DNA of 7,971 nt. Origin: an uncultured Muribaculaceae bacterium. Lineage in GTDB: Bacteria; Bacteroidota; Bacteroidia; Bacteroidales; Muribaculaceae. The notes beneath the pieces are model-generated. The model was not told where the DNA came from. It worked only from the letters and a program-made list of their open reading frames with translations, and did no database searches. This document shows, piece by piece, positions 1-6,266 of this stretch. The position numbers were made by a program, and so were the translations under genes. Where the stretch lies: contig CAMWGM010000058.1 in assembly GCA_947173755.1 (NCBI GenBank), positions 1-7,971 on the forward strand. Direction: 5' to 3'. How positions within the stretch are numbered: position 1 is the first letter of the stretch; each line of letters starts with the position of its first letter.

Positions 1-1536
1 CTTCATCCCCAGGGAAACTTCGGTGGCTTCGAGACAATGCACTACCGCTCCTATGGCGAGAGCCAGAACTACATGCGTCTCCCTGAAATCTTTATGCCCA
101 CCGAGTTCCTCCACGGTCTCTATGACGGTGGTCACGGAGCAGGTCTCTACGACTACTGGGAACTTATGCGCAACGATCCCAAGTGTGCCGGCGGATTCCT
201 CTGGGTGCTCGCCGACGAGGGTGTGAAGCGTGTCGATATGGACGGTTTCATCGATAACTGCGGCAACTATGGCGCTGACGGTATCGTCGGTCCCCACCAC
301 GAGAAAGAGGGAAGTTACTGGACCATCAAGGAAGTCTGGTGCCCGATCCAGATTCTCAACACTGAGATTCCTGCCGATTTCGACGGCAAACTCTCTATCG
401 AGAACCGCTATGATTTCACTCCGCTCGACGGTTGCACTCTCACATGGCGTCAACTCGCCATGCCGGCTCCCGGTCAGAAAGGTGAGGCCCGTGTTGTAGC
501 ACAGGGTAAGACAGGTCTCGGCAACATCGCTCCCCGAAGCGCCGGAACTGTAACTATTCCTACCCTCAAGGCTGACGCCGATGCTCTCGAACTGACCGTC
601 ACCGACAATTACGGAAAAGATCTCTTCACATGGTCACACAAAATCGCCGGACGTGCCCCCAAAGCAGTCGCCAATGCCGGCGGAGCGGCACCTGTCATCA
701 CCGAAACTCCCGATCTTCTCAAAGTATCTGCAAACGGACGCACCTATAACTTCAGCCGCAAAAACGGTCAGTTGATGGGCGTGGATGTCAACGGCCGTCT
801 CATCGAACTGAAGGATGGCCCGCGTGTCATCGTAGCCAAACGTGCCGACCGCTCTATGGACGGCTTCTACAACCATGACGACAAGGAAGCCGAAAAGAAA
901 AAGACCCAGTACACCGAATTCGAGGATCTCGGCAAATTCACCGGTATCGCTGCCGAAAAGGTCGGCAATGATGTAGTGGTCACCGCTACATATAAACTCG
1001 GTAACTTCGATACCGCTAAATGGACCATCACTCCCGATGGCAGCGCCGATCTTGAGTTCACCTATAATTTCAACGGTGTCATCGATCTGCTCGGGGTGAA
1101 ATTCGATCTTCCCGAAGAACAGGTCGTAAGCAAGCGCTGGCTGGGCGACGGCCCCTACCGCGTATGGCAGAACCGTCTCCATGGTCCTCAGTATGGAGTC
1201 TGGGAGAACGATTACAACGATCCCATTCCTGCCGAAAGTTTCACATATCCCGAGTTCAAGGGATATTTCGCCAACGTAGACTGGATGGATATCAACACCA
1301 AAAACGGCACGATCACCATCACCAACGAGACCCCCGACTCATATGTCGGAGTCTACGAGCCCCGCGACGGTCGCGACCATATCCTCTATGAACTGCCCAA
1401 GACAGGCATCTCGATCATGGAGGTCATACCTCCCGTGCGTAACAAGGTCAACACCACCGACCTCATCGGTCCCTCTTCGCAGCCTAAATGGGTGGCCGGA
1501 AGCAAATCGGGTCGCATCCATCTGAATTTCAAATAA
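1..1536 (+). CDS. GH2 family beta-galactosidase (LacZ-like), C-terminal part, 5'-truncated by window edge
   Basis: The reading frame is open from base 1, so the ATG at 37 is internal and the true start lies upstream; 511 residues are visible. Numbering from base 1, residues 1-117 are the end of the GH2 catalytic barrel. Glu35 (codon 103-105) in PTEFLHG sits where LacZ-type enzymes carry the catalytic nucleophile, followed by GGFLWVLADEGV, the counterpart of the LacZ GGFVWDWVDQ segment. Residues about 118-217 look like the Ig-like domain 4 (ENRYDFTPLDG). Residues about 230-511 look like the Bgal_small/domain 5 beta-sandwich, with WLGDGPYRVWQNR at 380-392 matching the LacZ WLGLGPQENYPDR region. 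The acid/base Glu and N-terminal domains are outside the window. The enzyme should release terminal beta-galactose (or a related sugar) from an oligosaccharide, probably in the periplasm. The stop is 16 bases before the GH106 start, which implies co-transcription. Family is confident; exact substrate is not. Confidence 0.92.
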   Translation, partial: LHPQGNFGGFETMHYRSYGESQNYMRLPEIFMPTEFLHGLYDGGHGAGLYDYWELMRNDPKCAGGFLWVLADEGVKRVDMDGFIDNCGNYGADGIVGPHHEKEGSYWTIKEVWCPIQILNTEIPADFDGKLSIENRYDFTPLDGCTLTWRQLAMPAPGQKGEARVVAQGKTGLGNIAPRSAGTVTIPTLKADADALELTVTDNYGKDLFTWSHKIAGRAPKAVANAGGAAPVITETPDLLKVSANGRTYNFSRKNGQLMGVDVNGRLIELKDGPRVIVAKRADRSMDGFYNHDDKEAEKKKTQYTEFEDLGKFTGIAAEKVGNDVVVTATYKLGNFDTAKWTITPDGSADLEFTYNFNGVIDLLGVKFDLPEEQVVSKRWLGDGPYRVWQNRLHGPQYGVWENDYNDPIPAESFTYPEFKGYFANVDWMDINTKNGTITITNETPDSYVGVYEPRDGRDHILYELPKTGISIMEVIPPVRNKVNTTDLIGPSSQPKWVAGSKSGRIHLNFK

Positions 1537-1552
1537 ACAATTTCCTGACAGA

Positions 1553-4500
1553 ATGAATTTACGCAATATTTTTCTGTCGGCACTGACAATGTTTGCTCTC
1601 GGGGGGTCGGCACAGCCGGCACTCGAGCAGACATTCGTCAATCCGCCGTTCGAGGCTCAGCCCTGGTGCTTCTGGTACTGGATGTATGGGGCTGTCACCG
1701 AGGAAGGTATCAAGGCCGATCTTGAAGCCATGAAGCAGATCGGACTCGGAGGCACCTATCTTATGCCTATCAAAACGGTCGAAGGCGCTCCACAGTATGA
1801 AGGAAAGGCGCCTCAACTCTCTCCCGAATGGTGGAGGCTTGTGGGCCGGAGCATGGAGATAGCCGACAGTCTCGGTCTGAAACTCGGCATGCACATCTGC
1901 GACGGTTTTGCTCTCGCAGGCGGTCCCTGGATCACACCGGCCGAGTCGATGCAGATGGTTGTCACGGCCGATACGATCGTCGGCGGAAAGCAGAACGGCA
2001 AAATAGTTCTTCCGCAACCTCAGAGCAAGGAGAATTATTACGAGGATATCGCCCTTATGGCTATGCCCGTCAAAGGCCGCAAGATCGCGGAGAAACCCAA
2101 AATGACGGTCAGGAATGCCGATGTCGACGAAAAGGGAGTCATACGTTCCTCGGTCCCGTGCAGTATCTTCTATGAATACTCGCAGCCGGTGGATGTCAAT
2201 AATGTCGAGATTATTCTGTCAGGCAACAATTATCAGGCTCACCGCCTCAAAGTGCTCGCAAGCGACGACGGAGTCAACTATCGCGAGGTAAAGCAACTCG
2301 TGCCTGCCCGCCATGGCTGGCAGAATACCGACTTCCAGTCGACACATGCGATACCTCCTACACGCGCCAAGTATTTCCGCTTCGACTGGACTCCGGATGG
2401 GAGCGAAGCGGGCAGCGAGGATCTTGATGCGGCGAAATGGCGTCCCAATCTCAAGATCAAGGAGATCGTGCTCAGCGGCGAGCCTCGCCTCAATCAATGG
2501 GAAGGAAAAGCCGGACTTGTCTGGCGTGTGGCTGCCGCAACGACCGACGAAGAGATCCCCGAAGAACTCTGTGTGAAGAAAGAGGAGATAGTCGATCTCA
2601 CACCCCTTATGAATGGAGGAGTAATCGACGGCTCTGTTCTTCCCGAAGGTGAGTGGCGACTGATGCGCATCGGTCACACATCAACCGGTCACACTAATGC
2701 TACCGGAGGTGCGGGCCGTGGTCTCGAGGCTGACAAATTCAGCCGTGCGGCAGTCACGAAACAGGTGGAAAACTGGTTCGGCCGCGCCTTCAAGGATGTC
2801 AAAAATCCCGAGGCGGCAAAGAATGCTCTTAAATACATGCATGTCGACAGTTGGGAATGCGGCAGCCAGAACTGGAGCGACAATTTCGCCGCAGAGTTCA
2901 AGAAACGCCGCGGCTACGATCTTATGCCCTACCTCCCGTTGTTTGCCGGTGTACCGGTGGACGACGCGGCAACCTCTGAAAAGGTTCTCCGCGATGTTCG
3001 CACCACGGCAGCCGAACTTGTGGTAGATGTTTTCTATGACGTTCTCGCAAAGAAAGCCGACGAGTATGACTGCTATCTTTCAGCGGAGTGTGTCTCGCCC
3101 ACCATGGTCAGCGACGGCATGCTCCACTATCAGGCTGTAGATTTCCCCATGGGTGAGTTCTGGCTCAAAAGCCCGACTCACGACAAGCCCAACGATATGA
3201 TCGATGCTATACACGGCGGTCATATCTACGGAAAGAATATTATCCAGGCGGAAGGATTCACCGAACTACGCGGTACATGGGATGAAACCCCCGCTATGCT
3301 CAAGACTCTTCTCGACCGCAACTACGCGCTCGGCATAAACAGAATTTTCTATCATGTAAATACCCATAACCCCTGGCTCGACCGCAAGCCCGGCATGACC
3401 CTCGACGGCATCGGTCTCTTCTTCCAGAGAGACAACACATGGTGGGCTGACGGAGGCAAAGGCCTCACCGATTATATGCGTCGTGCCCAGGCACTCCTGC
3501 AGTATGGACATCCGGTGGTTGATATCGCAGTCTTCACCGGCGAGGAGATTCCCCGACGTGCAGTTCTGCCAGACCGTCTTGTCGGCTCGCTTCCCGGCAT
3601 ATTCGGTCAGGAGAGGGTCGAGTCAGAGCGCGAACGTCTCGCCAATGTCGGACAGCCGTTGCGCACACTCCCCGTCAAGGTGACACATTCGGCTAATATG
3701 GCTGATCCCGAGAAGTGGATCAATCCGCTCAGAGGTTATAACTATGACTCGATGAACAAGGATGCGCTCCTGCGTCTCGCCCGTGCCGAAGATGGCCGGA
3801 TGGTTCTCCCCGGAGGAGCATCTTACCGTGTGTTAGTTCTGCCGCTCGCATCTCAACTGATGCAGGACACGACGCTGAGTCCGGAGGTAAGAGCAAAAGT
3901 CGAACTCCTTAAAGCCAATGGGGTAGTGGTGCCTGAACTTCCGTATGTCAGTGACGATTTCAGTGCGTTCGGTCTCGAGCGTGACGTTGTCGTTCCTGAA
4001 AATATCGCTTGGACTCACCGTCGCAGCGACGAGGATGACGTTGATATCTATTTCATCTCGAACCAGGAGGAGACTCCACGTGAAATTACCGCTTCGTTCC
4101 GTATCGGCGGACGTGAACCCGAACTTTGGAACGCAGTCGACGGCTCAATCAACCGCAATCTCAACTGGAAGTGCGACGGTAAGCGCACGGATGTCGATCT
4201 GAAACTCGCTCCAGCGGAATCGGCATTTATCGTTTTCCGCGATAAAACCGATGCCATGGCTGGTAAAGATAATAGTAAATTTCAGGCCGAACTCCTGCTC
4301 AACCACTCAAAATGGAAAGTACGGTTCCTCACCACAGGTAAGGAGATCGTCACCGAAGACCTCTTCGACTGGACTTCCTCGGAAGATCTGTCCGTGAAAT
4401 ATTATTCGGGAACAGCGGTCTATTCGACGACTTTCAAGACTCCCAACAAGAGTTTCATGCCCGCTGACAGCCGTGTATGGCTCAACCTTCCCGGTCTTCA

Positions 4501-4771
4501 TGACATTGCCACTGTCAAGGTGAACGGAAAAGAGTGTGGCATCGTGTGGACGGCACCTTATCGCGTTGACATCACCGATGCTGTGAAAAAGGGCAAGAAT
4601 ACTCTGGAAATCGAGGTCACAAACACCTGGGCTAACGCTCTCCTCGGTGCCGATCAGGGAATGGCCCCCTTCGAAGGTATCTGGACCAACGGCAACTTCC
4701 GTCGCGAGGAACAGACCCTCCTCTCCGCCGGACTATTGGAAATCCCTACACTTACTATAGAATCTAAATGA
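1553..4771 (+). CDS. GH106 family alpha-L-rhamnosidase, secreted to periplasm
   Basis: A complete 1072-residue protein, typical in length for GH106, which hydrolyses alpha-L-rhamnosides with inversion. Residues 1-22 form a Sec signal peptide with a small-residue end (GGSAQ) and no lipobox Cys. Family hallmarks follow: WMYGAVTEEGIKADLEAMK near residue 42, GGPWITPAESMQ near 123, HVDSWECGSQNW at 430-441, AECVSP at 511-516, and QAEGFTELRGTWDE at 566-579. Glu435 and Glu567 are the best catalytic acid/base candidates. Their 132-residue spacing equals that of the Glu461/Glu593 pair I recall for B. thetaiotaomicron BT0986. Glu512 is another conserved-looking acidic residue. Residues about 198-281 resemble an inserted discoidin/F5-8-type beta-sandwich, and 910-1072 form a GH2-type galactose-binding-like sandwich (WLNLPGLHDIATVKVNGKE, from W976). 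The start ATG has a signal peptide immediately after it but no Shine-Dalgarno. It probably acts on rhamnose in a pectic glycan (RG-I or RG-II); the exact linkage cannot be read from sequence. Confidence 0.95.
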   Translation: MNLRNIFLSALTMFALGGSAQPALEQTFVNPPFEAQPWCFWYWMYGAVTEEGIKADLEAMKQIGLGGTYLMPIKTVEGAPQYEGKAPQLSPEWWRLVGRSMEIADSLGLKLGMHICDGFALAGGPWITPAESMQMVVTADTIVGGKQNGKIVLPQPQSKENYYEDIALMAMPVKGRKIAEKPKMTVRNADVDEKGVIRSSVPCSIFYEYSQPVDVNNVEIILSGNNYQAHRLKVLASDDGVNYREVKQLVPARHGWQNTDFQSTHAIPPTRAKYFRFDWTPDGSEAGSEDLDAAKWRPNLKIKEIVLSGEPRLNQWEGKAGLVWRVAAATTDEEIPEELCVKKEEIVDLTPLMNGGVIDGSVLPEGEWRLMRIGHTSTGHTNATGGAGRGLEADKFSRAAVTKQVENWFGRAFKDVKNPEAAKNALKYMHVDSWECGSQNWSDNFAAEFKKRRGYDLMPYLPLFAGVPVDDAATSEKVLRDVRTTAAELVVDVFYDVLAKKADEYDCYLSAECVSPTMVSDGMLHYQAVDFPMGEFWLKSPTHDKPNDMIDAIHGGHIYGKNIIQAEGFTELRGTWDETPAMLKTLLDRNYALGINRIFYHVNTHNPWLDRKPGMTLDGIGLFFQRDNTWWADGGKGLTDYMRRAQALLQYGHPVVDIAVFTGEEIPRRAVLPDRLVGSLPGIFGQERVESERERLANVGQPLRTLPVKVTHSANMADPEKWINPLRGYNYDSMNKDALLRLARAEDGRMVLPGGASYRVLVLPLASQLMQDTTLSPEVRAKVELLKANGVVVPELPYVSDDFSAFGLERDVVVPENIAWTHRRSDEDDVDIYFISNQEETPREITASFRIGGREPELWNAVDGSINRNLNWKCDGKRTDVDLKLAPAESAFIVFRDKTDAMAGKDNSKFQAELLLNHSKWKVRFLTTGKEIVTEDLFDWTSSEDLSVKYYSGTAVYSTTFKTPNKSFMPADSRVWLNLPGLHDIATVKVNGKECGIVWTAPYRVDITDAVKKGKNTLEIEVTNTWANALLGADQGMAPFEGIWTNGNFRREEQTLLSAGLLEIPTLTIESK

Positions 4772-4781
4772 ACCATTGAAC

Positions 4782-6251
4782 ATGAAATTCAACTGTAAAA
4801 ATATTTTCAGAGGCTTTGCAGCAGCGGCTGCACTGTCTCTAACACTTTCGGCAAATGCCGATGTTAAGATGCCTGCCATTTTCGGTGACAACATGGTCAT
4901 CCAGCAGCAGACTGATGCCCGCATGTGGGGAACAGCAAAAGCATCCTCCAAAGTGACAGTAACTCCATCTTGGAACAATCTGACTTATACCACTACGGCT
5001 GACAAGGATGGCAAGTGGAACATCACTTTCCCGACACCCGAAGCAGGAGGCCCATATACCGTCACTATAAGCGACGGAACTACTCTGACTCTCTCCAATG
5101 TAATGCTCGGCGAGGTGTGGCTCTGCTCAGGTCAGAGCAACATGGAAATGCCGATGAAGGGTTTCAAGAATCAGCCCGTCGAAGGCGCCAACATGGCGGT
5201 ACTGAAAAGTAAAAATCCTGATATCCGTCTCTTCACTGTCAAACGCAATTCTTCTACAGTCCCTGTCGACGACGTGACCGGCAAATGGGCCGAAGCATCG
5301 CCCGCTACCGTCCGCGAATTCAGTGCGACGGCATATTTCTTCGGTCGCGAGATCGAGGAGATGCTTGACGTGCCTGTTGGCCTTGTCGTGGTGGCCTGGG
5401 GCGGATCTGCCTGCGAGGCATGGATGAACGACGAAATGCTCGCTGCTTTCCCCGAGGCAGCAGCAAAAATTCCTGCGGTCGGTGGAGAGATCCCCTCAAA
5501 GAACCGGACACCCAGCGTACTGTTCAAGGGTATGCTCAATCCTCTTATCGGTTTCCCCATGCGTGGCGTGATATGGTATCAGGGTGAAGATAACTGGAAC
5601 CGCGCACACACCTATACCGATATGTTCTCTACCATGATCAACGGTTGGCGCAATCTCTGGGGTCAGGGCGAGTTCCCGTTTTATTATTGCCAGATCGCTC
5701 CTTACGACTATGCTATCATCACTGAAAAAGGAAAGGAGATCATCAACTCGGCTTATCTCCGCGAAGCCCAGGCAAAAGTTGAGCACATCGTGCCGAATAC
5801 CGGTATGGCTGTCCTGATGGATGCCGGCTGGCCCGAAGGTATCCATCCTCCGAAAAAACAGATTCCCGGCGAACGTCTCGCACTTCTTGCTCTCAACAAG
5901 ACTTACGGTGTCGAGGGCATCGGAGCCGAAAGCCCAGTCTATAAATCGATGGAAGTTAAGGGTGACACGGTCATTGTTAGTTTCGACCGTGCTCCCGAAT
6001 GGATAGCCGGAAAGACCAGTTTCGAATCAAAGCAGTTCAAAGTTGCCGGTGAAGACCGCGTTTTCCACCCGGCCAAGGCGTGGATTTCGCGCAGTAAAGT
6101 TATGGTGAAAAGCGACAAGGTGCCCCATCCGGTGGCTGTCCGCTACGCCTTTGAGAACGCTTCCGAGGGTGATCTTTTCAGTACCGACGGTCTGCCCGTC
6201 TCCTCTTTCCGTTCTGACGACTGGCCCGACGAACGACCCATCAAAGAATAA
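4782..6251 (+). CDS. Sialate O-acetylesterase-like SGNH carbohydrate esterase
   Basis: I choose the ATG at 4782 (489 residues, 10 bases after the GH106 stop) over the in-frame TTG at 4776, which adds only two residues. Residues 1-27 form a Sec signal peptide ending SANA. About 28-108 is an N-terminal beta-sandwich (MPAIFGDNMVIQQ), and the SGNH hydrolase domain follows. GEVWLCSGQSNMEMP contains the nucleophile Ser119. VIWYQGEDNW (Glu269) is the WYQGE block of the sialate O-acetylesterase (SASA) family. MDAGWPEGIHPPKK carries the presumed catalytic His355, with Asp347 eight residues before it. The C-terminus (VRYAFENASEGDLFSTDGLP, then SSFRSDDWP) is family-typical. Despite the name, polysaccharide-cluster members most often remove acetyl groups from plant glycans, so the likely role here is deacetylation of the substrate of the neighbouring glycosidases; sialate itself is unlikely. 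The Asp usually expected two residues before the His in this motif is Gly353 here. Family is sure; ester and sugar specificity are inferred from context. Confidence 0.92.
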   Translation: MKFNCKNIFRGFAAAAALSLTLSANADVKMPAIFGDNMVIQQQTDARMWGTAKASSKVTVTPSWNNLTYTTTADKDGKWNITFPTPEAGGPYTVTISDGTTLTLSNVMLGEVWLCSGQSNMEMPMKGFKNQPVEGANMAVLKSKNPDIRLFTVKRNSSTVPVDDVTGKWAEASPATVREFSATAYFFGREIEEMLDVPVGLVVVAWGGSACEAWMNDEMLAAFPEAAAKIPAVGGEIPSKNRTPSVLFKGMLNPLIGFPMRGVIWYQGEDNWNRAHTYTDMFSTMINGWRNLWGQGEFPFYYCQIAPYDYAIITEKGKEIINSAYLREAQAKVEHIVPNTGMAVLMDAGWPEGIHPPKKQIPGERLALLALNKTYGVEGIGAESPVYKSMEVKGDTVIVSFDRAPEWIAGKTSFESKQFKVAGEDRVFHPAKAWISRSKVMVKSDKVPHPVAVRYAFENASEGDLFSTDGLPVSSFRSDDWPDERPIKE

Positions 6252-6266
6252 TCACTCCCCTCAAGA

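Noticed and set aside
37..39. ATG at 37 as the start of the GH2 gene
   Set aside because: The frame is open upstream to base 1 with GH2-like residues (HPQGNFGGFET), and starting at 37 would leave a protein lacking most of the catalytic barrel.
634..1182. Antisense open frame of 182 codons within the GH2 gene
   Set aside because: It lies fully opposite a conserved GH2 coding region, its translation shows no recognisable domain, and long antisense frames are expected from the C-rich third codon positions here.
1601..1606. Run of six G in the GH106 signal-peptide region, and another at 7921-7926, as possible phase-variation tracts
   Set aside because: Six-base runs are short for slipped-strand switching, both encode sensible residues (Gly-Gly; Arg-Gly-Asp) and the frames are intact.
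4776..4781. TTG at 4776 as the esterase start
   Set aside because: An ATG follows six bases later and begins a normal signal peptide (MKFNCKNIF); the TTG adds only Met-Asn and sits nearer to the upstream stop without any ribosome-binding sequence.
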